Origin: Brevundimonas aurantiaca
GTDB taxonomy: Bacteria > Pseudomonadota > Alphaproteobacteria > Caulobacterales > Caulobacteraceae
Reading direction: 5' to 3'
DNA length: 64,000 nt
Assembly (NCBI RefSeq): GCF_014199955.1
Contig: NZ_JACHOQ010000002.1
Coordinates: 248,001-312,000 of the forward strand
Shown: positions 35,049 through 43,504 of the stretch, one piece after another
Layout: each line of letters opens with the position of its first letter
Numbering within the stretch: the first letter of the stretch is position 1
Position numbers and translations under genes: made by a program
The notes under the pieces: model-generated
Told to the model about the DNA's origin: nothing
The model's input: the letters and a program-made list of their open reading frames with translations, nothing else
Databases searched by the model: none

Positions 35049-35960
35049 ATGGCGCCCCTGCTCTCCCCAACCCCCGAAACCCTGGTGACCCGCGGCTGGT
35101 CCGACTACGCCCTGTTGGACTCCGGCGACGGTCGGAAGCTGGAACGCTACGGTCCCTACACGGTGGTCCGGCCCGAGCCCCAGTGCTTCTGGTCCCCGCG
35201 CGACCCGGCCGCCTTCGACCAGGCCACGGCCGCCTTCGATCCGCAGCAGGAGGAGGACGACTCCGGTCGCTGGCGCTTCGACCGGCACGGCCCCGTCGAC
35301 GCTTTTCCCCTGAAATGGCGCGAGGTGAAGTTCACCGGCCGTTTCACGCCTTTCCGCCACCTGGCCTTCTTCCCGGAACAGGCCGCCAACTGGGACTGGC
35401 TGGACGGCCGCGTGCGCGCCTTCACGCGCGACGCCGGCCGAGCGCCGAAGATCCTGAACCTGTTCGGCTACACCGGCGTCGCCAGCCTGGCCTGCGCCGC
35501 CGCCGGGGCCGAGGTCACCCACGTCGACGCCTCGAAGAAATCAGTCAACTACGCCCGCGAGAACGCCGAACAATCCGGCCTGTCCGACCGCCCGATCCGC
35601 TGGATCGTCGAGGACGCCCGAAAATACGTGGCCCGCGAGGTCCGGCGCGGCTCCAAATACGACGGAATCATCCTGGACCCGCCCAAGTACGGACGCGGCC
35701 CGACCGGCGAGGTCTGGCGCCTGTTCGAGGACATGCCGGCCCTGCTGAAGGATTGCGCCGCCCTGTTGTCCCACGAGGCCGATTTCCTGTTGCTGAACGC
35801 CTACGCCGCCCGCATCTCCGGCCTGTCCCTGGCCCATCTGATGGCCGAGGCCCTGCCGGATCGTAGCGGTCGCATCGACTGGGGCGAACTGGCCCTGTCC
35901 GAAGACGGCCCGAACGCCCGCGCCATCGGCCTGTCCTTCTTCGCCCGGTGGAGCCGATGA
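35049..35960 (+). CDS. Class I SAM-dependent (RlmI-like) rRNA methyltransferase
   Basis: A 303-residue Rossmann-fold methyltransferase of the RlmI/RlmL-related group. Motif I is LFGYTGVASLACAAAGAEV, with the following THVDASKKSVNYAREN (SAM ribose) and the catalytic-loop motif ILDPPKYGRGP. A PUA-like start is not evident, so the rRNA site cannot be named. It begins 18 bases after the glycosyltransferase gene and overlaps the next methyltransferase by ATGA. Confidence 0.87.
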   Translation: MAPLLSPTPETLVTRGWSDYALLDSGDGRKLERYGPYTVVRPEPQCFWSPRDPAAFDQATAAFDPQQEEDDSGRWRFDRHGPVDAFPLKWREVKFTGRFTPFRHLAFFPEQAANWDWLDGRVRAFTRDAGRAPKILNLFGYTGVASLACAAAGAEVTHVDASKKSVNYARENAEQSGLSDRPIRWIVEDARKYVAREVRRGSKYDGIILDPPKYGRGPTGEVWRLFEDMPALLKDCAALLSHEADFLLLNAYAARISGLSLAHLMAEALPDRSGRIDWGELALSEDGPNARAIGLSFFARWSR

Positions 35961-36754
35961 CGGACCGCGTGATCACATCCCTGACCAATGACACGGTCAA
36001 GGCCGTCCGCGCCCTGCATATGCGCAAGGAGCGGGACAGCACCGGGACCTTCCTGGCCGAGGGGCTGAAATTCATCGGCGAGGCCCTGGACCTGGGCCGG
36101 GCGCCGCGCCTGCTGCTGGTCGGCGAGGACGCCCGCCCGCACCCCCTGCTGGACCGGGCCAGGGCCGAGACGCGCAAGGCCGGCGGCGAGATCGTCGTCG
36201 TCACCCACGCCATCCTCGAAAAGATCAGCCGCCGCGACAATCCCCAGACGGTCCTGGGCGTGTTCGATCAGGTCTATACCCCTCTGGACAGGCTGGACCC
36301 CGCCTCGGCCCCCTGCTGGGTGGCCCTGGAGCAGGTGCGTGATCCCGGCAATCTGGGCACCATCATCCGCACCGCCGACGCGGCCGGCTGCGGCGGCGTC
36401 ATCCTGATCGGCGACTGCGTCGATCCCTATTCGGTCGAGGCGGTGCGCGCGACCATGGGTTCGGTCTTCGCCGTCTCCATCACCAAAGCCGACCCCGAGG
36501 CCTTCCTGGCCTGGCGCCAGACCTGGCCCGGCAGCGTCGTCGGCACCCGGCTGGACGCCAAGGTCAGCCACCACTCGGCGGTGATGCAGAAGCCGTCGCT
36601 GATCCTGATGGGCAATGAACAGGCCGGCCTGACCGACCAACTGGCCGCCGCCTGCGACGTCAACGTCAAGATCCCGATGCGCGGCCGGGCCGACAGTCTG
36701 AACCTGGCCATCGCGACCGGGATCATGGTCTATGCGGCGACGGACGAAGCCTAG
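35957..36754 (+). CDS. TrmH/SpoU-family RNA 2'-O-methyltransferase
   Basis: A 265-residue SPOUT methyltransferase. A substrate-binding N-terminal domain (SLTNDTVKAVRALHMRKERD) is followed by the knot domain with motif 1 (PGNLGTIIRTADAAG), motif 2 (LILMGNEQAGL) and motif 3 (IPMRGRADSLNLAIATGIM). It modifies a ribose in rRNA or tRNA; the site is not deducible. ATG 35957 overlaps the preceding stop (ATGA) and has GGTGGAG upstream, preferred to an in-frame ATG at 35948. Confidence 0.9.
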   Translation: MTDRVITSLTNDTVKAVRALHMRKERDSTGTFLAEGLKFIGEALDLGRAPRLLLVGEDARPHPLLDRARAETRKAGGEIVVVTHAILEKISRRDNPQTVLGVFDQVYTPLDRLDPASAPCWVALEQVRDPGNLGTIIRTADAAGCGGVILIGDCVDPYSVEAVRATMGSVFAVSITKADPEAFLAWRQTWPGSVVGTRLDAKVSHHSAVMQKPSLILMGNEQAGLTDQLAAACDVNVKIPMRGRADSLNLAIATGIMVYAATDEA

Positions 36755-36756
36755 GG

Positions 36757-36807
36757 CATGATCGTTTCGGACGGAACCGCTTCGCGGTTCCTCCTCAACG
36801 GATCAGG
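36757..36807. repeat. Imperfect intergenic palindrome
   Basis: A 51-base element centred on GGAACCGC-TTC-GCGGTTCC (36773-36791, 8 perfect base pairs). Its flanks continue as imperfect complement: TGATCGTTTCGGACGG on the left against the complement of the right arm, TGATCCGTTGAGGAGG. It fills almost the whole gap between the convergent methyltransferase and transporter genes. The shape is that of a REP/BIME-like mobile palindrome; it may double as a bidirectional terminator. Confidence 0.6.
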
Positions 36808-36809
36808 CT

Positions 36810-38147
36810 CTAGAGTTCCGTCTCCGGGCTGACCCGCCCCATGCCCCACAGGGCCAGTATGGTCACCACCGCCGACAGGGCCAGATAGCCGCCGACCGCC
36901 GCCAGGCCGTAGGTCTTGGCCAGCCAGGTCGCCAGATAGGGCGCCAGCGACGCCCCCACGATCCCTGCCAGATTGAAGGCCATGGACGCCCCCGTATAGC
37001 GGACGGCCGTCGGGAAGGGCCGCGCCATGGCCGCGCCGATAGGGCCGTAGGTGCAGCCCATCAGCGCAAAGCCCAGGGCGAAGAAGATCAGCAGCCCCGT
37101 CAGCCCCGCTCCGAACAGGGGCGCGAACAGGCCGCCGAACAGGGCGATCCCGACCGAAGAGGCGATCAGCACCCTGGTCTGGCCGAACTTGTCGGCCAGC
37201 AGGGCCGTCACAGGGATAAAGGCGGCGAAGAACAGCACCCCGATCAGCTGGACCGGCAGGACGTCGCCTCGCGCCAGCCCCATCCCCGTCGTCGCCCAAC
37301 CCAGGGCGAAGACCGTCATCAGATAAAAGAGGGAGAAGGTCGTCACCCCGCTGAACGTCCCCAGGAACAGGGCGGTCTTGTGCTGGGCGAACAGGGTCAC
37401 GGCCGGCGCCTTGACCCGCTCCTTCCGGTCCATCGCCGTCTGGAATTCCGGGGTCTCGGTGATCTTCAACCGCACCCACAGACCGACGAAGACCAGGACG
37501 GCGCTGGCCAGAAAGGGCAGGCGCCAGCCCCAGGCCTCGAACTGGGCCTCGCCCATCGTCGAGGTCAGGACGATGAAGGCGCCCGTCGACAGGATGAAGC
37601 CGATCGGCGCCCCCAGTTGCGGGAACATGCCGAACCAGGCCTTCTTGCCCGGCGGCGCGTTTTCGGTGGCCAGCAGCACGGCCCCGCCCCATTCGCCGCC
37701 CAGGCCCAGCCCCTGTCCGAACCGGCACAGGGCCAGCAGCAGGGGAGCGACAATACCGACCGTCGCATGGGTCGGCAGCAGGCCGATGGCCACGGTCGAA
37801 AGGCCCATGGTCATAAGGGCCGCCACCAGGGTCGCCTTGCGTCCCACCCGGTCGCCGAAATGCCCGAAGGCCAGGGCGCCGACCGGTCTTGCGAAAAAGG
37901 CGATGGAGAAGGTCGCGAAGGACGACAGCATGGCCGTCGTCGGGTCCCCGCCCGGGAAGAACAGCCGCGGAAACACCAGCACCGCCGCCGTGGCGTAGAT
38001 ATAGAAGTCGTAGAATTCGATCGTGGTGCCGATCAGGCTGGCGAAAAGCACCCGCCCTTTTCCGGCGGTCGGCGAGATGGTCCTGGCGTTCGGCACGATT
38101 TTGTCCCCGTTGGCGCACGGCGGGCGCGCCTGACCATATCGCGTCAT
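36810..38147 (-). CDS. MFS metabolite:H+ symporter (MHS family)
   Basis: A 445-residue transporter with 12 predicted membrane spans. SLIGTTIEFYDFYIYATAAV at the first span is the hallmark of the MHS group (KgtP, ProP, ShiA), and FGDRVGRKATL is the loop 2-3 motif of the superfamily. Substrates of the group are dicarboxylates, shikimate, betaine or proline; which one applies here is unknown. ATG 38147 has GGGAG close upstream. It lies 20 bases after a 69-residue ORF on the same strand. Confidence 0.88.
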   Translation of the reverse strand: MTRYGQARPPCANGDKIVPNARTISPTAGKGRVLFASLIGTTIEFYDFYIYATAAVLVFPRLFFPGGDPTTAMLSSFATFSIAFFARPVGALAFGHFGDRVGRKATLVAALMTMGLSTVAIGLLPTHATVGIVAPLLLALCRFGQGLGLGGEWGGAVLLATENAPPGKKAWFGMFPQLGAPIGFILSTGAFIVLTSTMGEAQFEAWGWRLPFLASAVLVFVGLWVRLKITETPEFQTAMDRKERVKAPAVTLFAQHKTALFLGTFSGVTTFSLFYLMTVFALGWATTGMGLARGDVLPVQLIGVLFFAAFIPVTALLADKFGQTRVLIASSVGIALFGGLFAPLFGAGLTGLLIFFALGFALMGCTYGPIGAAMARPFPTAVRYTGASMAFNLAGIVGASLAPYLATWLAKTYGLAAVGGYLALSAVVTILALWGMGRVSPETEL

Positions 38148-38166
38148 CTTCTCCCGCTGAAAAGCC

Positions 38167-38376
38167 TCAACCTGCGGGCGACGGCCGTCCCATGGTCCAG
38201 TTCGCCTGCATCCGCACGACCGGGTTGGGCGCACACCAGATTTCTCCGGTCTCGGTAATGGCCGTCACCCAGATCAGATTGTGCTCCTGACCATAGTCGA
38301 TGACGGCGAAGGCGAACCCCTTGCCGCGATCCTGCACGGTGACAGGCAGCGGGGGGTCGAGTTGGGTGAAGGCCAT
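38167..38376 (-). CDS. Small conserved-looking hypothetical protein (69 aa)
   Basis: A 69-residue soluble protein (MAFTQLDPPLPVTVQDRGKG at the start) that I cannot name. The core reads FAFAVIDYGQEHNLIWVTAI and the end WCAPNPVVRMQANWTMGR. Aromatic-rich beta-type sequence of this kind, with normal codon choice, makes a real gene likely. It lies 74 bases after hrpB and 19 before the transporter gene on the same strand. Confidence 0.6.
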   Translation of the reverse strand: MAFTQLDPPLPVTVQDRGKGFAFAVIDYGQEHNLIWVTAITETGEIWCAPNPVVRMQANWTMGRPSPAG

Positions 38377-38450
38377 GGGCGTCCTCTGCGAGATTGGCTC
38401 AACGCAGCGCTTGCCGCCCGGTTGCAGCCGCTTGGGACGGGTTCGACGCT

Positions 38451-40886
38451 TCACGTCCCGCGGGGCTTGGCCCGGTTGGTCGCCTGGGCTTCGGCCGGGT
38501 TCTCGGGCCAGGGATGGCGCGGATAGCGGCCGCGCATCTCCGAGCGCACTGCCGCCCAGGAGCCCGCCCAGAATCCCGGCAGGTCCTGGGTCACCTGCAC
38601 CGGCCGCCGCGCCGGCGACAGCAGGGCCAGGGTCAGGGGAACGCGGCCGCCGCCGACCGTCGGATGGGTCGTCACGCCGAACAACTCCTGAACGCGGATC
38701 TCAACGCGCGGTCCGCCCTCCGCGCCGTAGTCGATGCCCGCCGACCCCAGCGGCGTCGTCAGTCGCGGCGGCGCCAGTTCGTCCAGCCTGCGTTGCAGAT
38801 CCCAGGGGATCAGCCCCCGCAAGGCGTCCGCCAGCCTGCCGTCGTTGGTCGCCGCCAGCGACTTCGCGCCCTCCAGCACCGGCCACAGCCAGTCCTCGCG
38901 CGCCGCCATGAGACCATCGTCCGACACATCAGGCCAGGCCGGGTCCAGCCCGTGCAGAAAAGCCAGCCGCGCCCGCAGAGCCGAGGCCTGCTCGCCCCAG
39001 TGCAGGGCGCCGATCCCCTCGGCCTCGACCTCGGCCTTCAGCACGGCCGACAACTGGCTCGCGTCAGGCGTCCCGATCACCTTCTCATCCAGAACGATCG
39101 CGCCGATCCGTCGGATGCGCTTGATCACCGCCCGGCCCGAGGGCTCGCGCGCCAGCCGTTCCTCGGTTTCGATCAGCCGCGCCAGATCGGTTTCAAGCGT
39201 CGCCGCGTCCAGCGCCGCCGCCAGCCGCACCCGGTCCCGCGCCTCGCCGCCCCCCAGCTCGGCCACCGCCAGCCAGGTCTCGCGCGCCAGGGGATCGGTC
39301 GCCTCGACCATGGCCCCGCGCCCGCTGGCCAGCAGCATCTCGCCGGCCTTGCCCCGCATCCGCGCGATCCGTTCGGGGAAGGCCACGGCCAGCAGCAGTC
39401 CCTCATCGACCGACCCGCCCGCGCCGCCGCCCGCCGCCCGAGCCCAGCGCTCAGCCAGTTTCAACGCATCCCGCGCCCGCGGCGACCGGTCCCGCTCCAG
39501 GCCGACCAGCCGTTCGTGCAGATCCACGTTCGATCCGCCCAATCCCGGCTCGCTCAGCACCGCCGCGATCCGCGCGCCCGTCATGGCGTCGTGCCCGTCC
39601 GAGGCCACGGCGACCATATGGGCCAGGCGCGGCGACAGGGGGATGCGTGTCAGCCGCCGCCCGTGATCGGTCAACCCGCCCTCCGCATCCAGCGCCCCCA
39701 GCCGCGTCAGCACCTTGCGCGCCTCGCCCAGGGCTCCGGCCGGCGGCGGGTCCAGCAGGGCCAACCCCTCGACCGACCGCGCGCCCCATCGCGCCAGATC
39801 CAACGCCAGGCCGGTCAAATCCGCCTCCTGGATTTCCGGCCGCTGATGCGGGACCAGGCCGCGCGTCTGTTCCTCGTCCCACAGCCGATAGCAGACGCCC
39901 GGTTCGGTCCGTCCCGCCCGTCCCCGGCGCTGTTCCGCCGACGACCGGCTGACCCGAACCGTGGCCAGCCGGGTCAGGCCGCTGGACGGCTCGAACCGAG
40001 GCACGCGCGACAGGCCGCCGTCCACCACCACCCGCACCCCGTCGATCGTCAGGCTCGTCTCCGCAACCGAGGTCGCCAGCACCAGCTTGCGCCGCCCCGG
40101 CGCCGCCGGTTCGATGGCGCGGTCCTGCTCCGCCCGATCCAGTCCGCCATACAGGGGAACCACGTCGACGTTCGGCAGCCTCAGCCGTTCGTTGATCTGC
40201 CGCACGACCCGATGAATCTCGCCCTGCCCCGGCAGGAAGGCCAGAACCGACCCCGTCTCCTCGCCCAGGGCCGTCAGACAGGCCCGCGTCATCGCCTCCT
40301 CGAACCGCTCGGTCGGATTGCGGCCCAGATAGCGGGTGTCGACCGGATAGGCCCGCCCCTCCGCCTCGATCACCGGCGCGCCGTCCAGCAACCGCGACAC
40401 CCCCGCCACGTCCAGGGTGGCCGACATCACCAGCAGCCGCAGATCCTCCCGCAGCGCCCCTTGCGTTTCCCGCGCCAGGGCCAGACCCAGGTCGGCGTCC
40501 AGGCTGCGCTCGTGAAATTCGTCGAACAGGACCGCTCCCACCCCCTCCAGCCCGGGGTCGTCCAGGATCATCCGTGTGAAGACCCCCTCGGTGATCACCT
40601 CGATCCGCGTCTTCGGCCCGATCCGGCTCTGCAGCCGGGTGCGGTAGCCGACCGTCCCGCCCGCCTCCTGGCCCAGGGTGGCGGCCATCCGGTCGGCGGC
40701 GGCCCGTGCGGCGATACGGCGCGGCTCCAGCACCAGCACCCGTCCGTCGCCCAGCCAGGCCTGGTCCAGCAGGGCCAAGGGGACGACCGTGGTCTTCCCC
40801 GCCCCCGGCGGGGCGGCCAAAGCCGCCGTATTTCCGTTTGCAAGGGCGGATTTCAGCGGGTCGAGAACGGCGTGGATCGGCAACAT
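38451..40886 (-). CDS. hrpB: ATP-dependent helicase HrpB
   Basis: An 811-residue DEAH-type helicase. Walker A is APPGAGKTT at 25-33, then EPRRIAARAAADRMA, the Walker B variant FDEFHERSLDADLGLALA, SAT, and the motif VI QRRGRAGR. A helicase-associated domain and the HrpB-specific C-terminal domain complete it. Length is standard. HrpB proteins are thought to act on RNA, with few defined substrates. A short leader separates it from the divergent permease gene. Confidence 0.93.
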   Translation of the reverse strand: MLPIHAVLDPLKSALANGNTAALAAPPGAGKTTVVPLALLDQAWLGDGRVLVLEPRRIAARAAADRMAATLGQEAGGTVGYRTRLQSRIGPKTRIEVITEGVFTRMILDDPGLEGVGAVLFDEFHERSLDADLGLALARETQGALREDLRLLVMSATLDVAGVSRLLDGAPVIEAEGRAYPVDTRYLGRNPTERFEEAMTRACLTALGEETGSVLAFLPGQGEIHRVVRQINERLRLPNVDVVPLYGGLDRAEQDRAIEPAAPGRRKLVLATSVAETSLTIDGVRVVVDGGLSRVPRFEPSSGLTRLATVRVSRSSAEQRRGRAGRTEPGVCYRLWDEEQTRGLVPHQRPEIQEADLTGLALDLARWGARSVEGLALLDPPPAGALGEARKVLTRLGALDAEGGLTDHGRRLTRIPLSPRLAHMVAVASDGHDAMTGARIAAVLSEPGLGGSNVDLHERLVGLERDRSPRARDALKLAERWARAAGGGAGGSVDEGLLLAVAFPERIARMRGKAGEMLLASGRGAMVEATDPLARETWLAVAELGGGEARDRVRLAAALDAATLETDLARLIETEERLAREPSGRAVIKRIRRIGAIVLDEKVIGTPDASQLSAVLKAEVEAEGIGALHWGEQASALRARLAFLHGLDPAWPDVSDDGLMAAREDWLWPVLEGAKSLAATNDGRLADALRGLIPWDLQRRLDELAPPRLTTPLGSAGIDYGAEGGPRVEIRVQELFGVTTHPTVGGGRVPLTLALLSPARRPVQVTQDLPGFWAGSWAAVRSEMRGRYPRHPWPENPAEAQATNRAKPRGT

Positions 40887-40899
40887 GATCCGCCTCTAG

Positions 40900-40921
40900 C
40901 CCGATGCGCCCCCGATGCGCC
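40900..40921. repeat. Perfect 11-base tandem repeat
   Basis: CCCGATGCGCC occurs twice in direct tandem, just upstream of the hrpB start and in the 156-base gap to the permease gene. It is most likely a slippage product with no evident function. Confidence 0.7.
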
Positions 40922-41042
40922 ACGATCACGAAAGCGTCGTGAGCGCTTCACCCCGCAGTCATGCGCGTTGCGCGGCCCGCATTCCGCCGCTAGCGTCCCC
41001 GCCGACGCGGCCAGAGGGCCGCTGTAAACGTGGGGGTATTCT

Positions 41043-42653
41043 ATGTGGCGCGTTAAGTCGCTCGACGCGATTCTGGCCACGGCCGAGAAGAAGTCGCTTC
41101 ATCGGTCGCTCGGACCTGTTCAACTGACCTTGCTCGGCATCGGCGCCATCATCGGCACCGGCATCTTCGTTCTGACGGCTGCGGCCTCTCAGAAGGCCGG
41201 CCCCGGCATGATGGTCAGCTTCGTCATCGCCGGCGCGGTCTGCGCGGTGGCGGCGCTCTGCTATTCGGAACTGGCGGCCATGGCCCCGGTCTCCGGCTCG
41301 GCCTACACCTATACCTACGCCGTCCTGGGCGAGCTGCTCGCCTGGTGCGTCGGCTGGGCCCTGATCCTCGAATACGCTGTTGCGGCCTCGGCCGTGTCGG
41401 TGGGCTGGTCCGGCTATGTGCTGGGCCTGATAGAGAACGGGATAGGCTTCGACTTCCCGGACCTCCTATCCGCCGGACCGACCTGGAGCATGAACGGCTT
41501 CATCCCGACGCCAGACTTCTCGGCCGGGATCGTCAACATTCCCGCCATCATCGTGGCCCTGGCCGTGACGGGCCTGCTGATCCTGGGCACCACCGAGTCG
41601 GCCCGCGTCAACGCCATCCTGGTGGCGATCAAGGTCGCGGCCCTGACGGTCTTCATCGTCCTGACCCTGCCGGTCATCGACACCGCCAACCTGTCGCCCT
41701 TCGCGCCCAACGGCCTGTTCGGCGCCTATTCGGGCATGGGCATCGTCGGCGCCGCCGCCTCGATCTTCTTCGCCTATGTCGGCTTCGACGCCGTCTCCAC
41801 CGCTGCTGAAGAGACCAAGAACCCGCAGCGCAACGTGCCGATCGGCCTGATCGGCTCCCTGGCCTTCTGCACCGTCTTCTATCTGCTGGTCGCCCTGGGC
41901 GCGGCCGGCGCCATCGGCGCCCAGCCGGTCCTCGGCGCCGCCGGTCAAGCCGTCCAGCCGGGCTCCCCTGCCTTCGTCGCCGCCTGCGCCCTGCCGGCCA
42001 ACGCCGAGGCTCTGGTCTGCTCGAACGAGGCCCTGGCCCACGTCCTGCGCGTCATCGGCCATCCGCAGGTCGGCAACGCCCTGGGCACCGCCGCCCTCTT
42101 GGCCCTGCCTTCGGTCATCCTGATGATGATCTACGGCCAGACCCGCATCTTCTTCGTCATGGCGCGCGACGGCCTGCTGCCGGAAGGCCTGACCAAGATG
42201 CACAAGCGGTTCAAGACCCCCTATGTCGTGACCCTGTTCACCGGCGTCGCCGTCGCCATCGCCGCCGCCCTCTTCCCGGTGGGTCAGCTGGCCGACATCT
42301 CGAACTCGGGCACCCTGTTCGCCTTCTTCATGGTGTCGATCGCGGTCCTGATCCTGCGCAAGACCGACCCGAACCGGAAACGTCCGTTCAAGACGCCCCT
42401 GGTCTGGATCATCGCGCCGCTTTCGGCCGCCGGCTGCGCCTTCCTGTTCTGGAACCTGCCGCATGACGCCAAGATGGTCCCGCCCATCTGGGGCGCCGTG
42501 GGTCTGGTGATCTATTTCGCCTACGGCTTCCGTAAGAGCCACGTCGCCCGCGGCCTGGTCGAGGTCCCGGAACTGTCCCCCGACGCCCCGGTCGGCCCGG
42601 TCCCGCCGATGCCGGGCGCCCCGGCCCCCGGCTCCAAGGAAGAACGCGACTGA
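41043..42653 (+). CDS. Amino-acid permease (APC superfamily, CAT/YfnA type)
   Basis: A 536-residue transporter with about 12 membrane spans. LLGIGAIIGTGIFVLTAAAS in the first span is the substrate and ion-binding motif of the APC superfamily, and FFAYVGFDAVSTAAEETKNP after the middle is the typical CAT-family block. A cytoplasmic Pro-rich tail (PVGPVPPMPGAPAPGSKEER) ends it. The class moves cationic or other amino acids; the substrate is not certain. ATG 41043 is chosen. A strong terminator follows at once. Confidence 0.88.
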   Translation: MWRVKSLDAILATAEKKSLHRSLGPVQLTLLGIGAIIGTGIFVLTAAASQKAGPGMMVSFVIAGAVCAVAALCYSELAAMAPVSGSAYTYTYAVLGELLAWCVGWALILEYAVAASAVSVGWSGYVLGLIENGIGFDFPDLLSAGPTWSMNGFIPTPDFSAGIVNIPAIIVALAVTGLLILGTTESARVNAILVAIKVAALTVFIVLTLPVIDTANLSPFAPNGLFGAYSGMGIVGAAASIFFAYVGFDAVSTAAEETKNPQRNVPIGLIGSLAFCTVFYLLVALGAAGAIGAQPVLGAAGQAVQPGSPAFVAACALPANAEALVCSNEALAHVLRVIGHPQVGNALGTAALLALPSVILMMIYGQTRIFFVMARDGLLPEGLTKMHKRFKTPYVVTLFTGVAVAIAAALFPVGQLADISNSGTLFAFFMVSIAVLILRKTDPNRKRPFKTPLVWIIAPLSAAGCAFLFWNLPHDAKMVPPIWGAVGLVIYFAYGFRKSHVARGLVEVPELSPDAPVGPVPPMPGAPAPGSKEERD

Positions 42654-42660
42654 TGCAAAG

Positions 42661-42690
42661 AAGGCCGGGGTCGACGCCCCGGCCTTTTTC
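42661..42690 (+). terminator. Intrinsic terminator of the permease gene
   Basis: AAGGCCGGGG at 42661-42670 pairs with CCCCGGCCTT at 42677-42686 across a six-base loop, and five T follow. It begins eight bases after the permease stop codon. This is a strong rho-independent terminator. Confidence 0.9.
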
Positions 42691-42721
42691 TTCGCCGCAA
42701 GCGAAACAGAGGCGCGCCAAC

Positions 42722-42799
42722 GGGTCTCAGGCAGCGCCACGCGCGATAGACCCACAAAAATGGCCTCAAGCAGCCCGAAGCGCGATAGGCCCCCTACAA
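42722..42799. repeat. Two tandem 39-base hairpin repeats
   Basis: Two direct copies, 42722-42760 and 42761-42799, agree at 29 of 39 positions. Each forms a hairpin: GGGTCT with AGACCC in the first (42722-42727 / 42748-42753), GGCCT with AGGCC in the second (42762-42766 / 42787-42791). A T-A pair in the first is a C-G pair in the second, so pairing is kept while sequence changes. The pair lies between the permease terminator and the tRNA-Leu terminator. Confidence 0.6.
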
Positions 42800-42805
42800 A
42801 GACAA

Positions 42806-42835
42806 AAAAGGCCCGGAATCGCTCCCGGGCCTTTT
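42806..42835 (-). terminator. Intrinsic terminator of tRNA-Leu
   Basis: AAAAGGCCCGG at 42806-42816 pairs with CCGGGCCTTTT at 42825-42835 across an eight-base loop. A run of T follows the stem on the minus strand. It lies a few bases past the 3' end of the minus-strand tRNA-Leu gene. The sequence could work on both strands. Confidence 0.85.
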
Positions 42836-42838
42836 GCT

Positions 42839-42923
42839 TGGTGCGGATGAGAGGACTCGAACCTCCACGCCTCGCGGCGCTGGAACCTAAATCCAGTGCG
42901 TCTACCAGTTCCGCCACATCCGC
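42839..42923 (-). tRNA. tRNA-Leu (UAG)
   Basis: An 85-base class II tRNA with a long variable arm. The acceptor stem is GCGGATG with CATCCGC, discriminator A, and the 3' CCA is encoded. The anticodon stem CTGGA/TCCAG encloses the loop TTTAGGT, giving anticodon TAG, which reads CUA and other CUN leucine codons. GGTTCGAGTCC is the T arm. It is followed by a terminator and preceded by a housekeeping-type promoter. Confidence 0.95.
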
Positions 42924-42938
42924 ATGGGCAGGCAGTGG

Positions 42939-42967
42939 GCTCTAGAGGGCGGGATCGCCCCTGACAA
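42939..42967 (-). promoter_or_regulatory. Promoter of tRNA-Leu
   Basis: On the minus strand TTGTCAG and TCTAGAGC, 14 bases apart, resemble the Caulobacter TTGACGS / GCTANAWC consensus. The -10 element keeps six of the seven CTANAWC positions. The tRNA 5' end lies 16 bases further, at 42923, in line with a short leader. Confidence 0.45.
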
Positions 42968-43131
42968 GGGGCGCTGTAACCCCAACGCCGTCCCGCCACC
43001 AGTTCATTGCGAATCGCGCCGCCCAGGGGATTGCGGCCAGAATGCCGTCTCCGCACTGAAATCACCCGTGTCTTGAGGCTTGGCCGGCGGGCCTGACACC
43101 AAGGCAGGCCTTCGCTTATGGGAGGGGCGGA

Positions 43132-43205
43132 TGGCTGGGGAACTAGGACTCGAACCTAGAATGACGGTACCAAAAACCGGAGTGTTACCATTACACCATT
43201 CCCCA
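43132..43205 (-). tRNA. tRNA-Gln (UUG)
   Basis: A 74-base tRNA with acceptor stem TGGGGAA/TTCCCCA, discriminator G and an encoded CCA. The anticodon loop is TTTTGGT, giving anticodon TTG, which reads CAA and CAG. The outermost anticodon-stem pair is a C-T mismatch. GGTTCGAGTCC is the T arm. The leader upstream at 43206-43290 has TTGCATC and CCTATCTG 14 bases apart as a possible promoter on the minus strand. Confidence 0.93.
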
Positions 43206-43329
43206 GCAGGTCCGGCGTCCGCAGCACTCTCGTGCGGCGGAGGCGGTCAGATAGGCCAAACCGTTTTCGGATGCAACACCCCCGCTCAGGACAATTTTCG
43301 CCGACTGCGAAGAAGGTCGAAATGGACGC

Positions 43330-43358
43330 TTGCGGCCTCCGAAACCCATGGCTATAAG
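43330..43358 (+). promoter_or_regulatory. Promoter of tRNA-Pro
   Basis: TTGCGGC at 43330-43336 and GCTATAAG at 43351-43358 are 14 bases apart and match the Caulobacter housekeeping consensus TTGACGS / GCTANAWC in all but a few positions. The tRNA begins at 43405, leaving a leader of about 40 bases. Confidence 0.6.
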
Positions 43359-43404
43359 CCGCGTCCTCACTTCGGGGCGACGCCTTGCGGCCAGCCCCCA
43401 CGGT

Positions 43405-43481
43405 CGGAGTGTGGCTCAGCCTGGTAGAGCACTGCGTTCGGGACGCAGGGGTCGGAGGTTCGAATCCTCTCACTCCGACCA
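43405..43481 (+). tRNA. tRNA-Pro (CGG)
   Basis: A 77-base tRNA with acceptor stem CGGAGTG/CACTCCG, discriminator A and an encoded CCA. The anticodon stem CTGCG/CGCAG encloses TTCGGGA, giving anticodon CGG, which reads CCG, the favoured proline codon of such GC-rich genomes. GGTTCGAATCC is the T arm. Confidence 0.95.
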
Positions 43482-43504
43482 TTCTCTCTCATACCTCTAG
43501 TGAT

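Noticed and set aside
38394-41027. An 877-codon plus-strand open frame opposite hrpB
   Set aside because: hrpB is intact. The shadow protein is Arg/Gln/Pro-rich and of low complexity.
42653-42850. A short plus-strand ORF across the two terminators and the tandem repeats
   Set aside because: It is made of hairpin sequence and overlaps tRNA-Leu.
43233-43404. Possible small ORFs between tRNA-Gln and tRNA-Pro
   Set aside because: No ribosome site and overlap with the tRNA-Pro promoter and leader.
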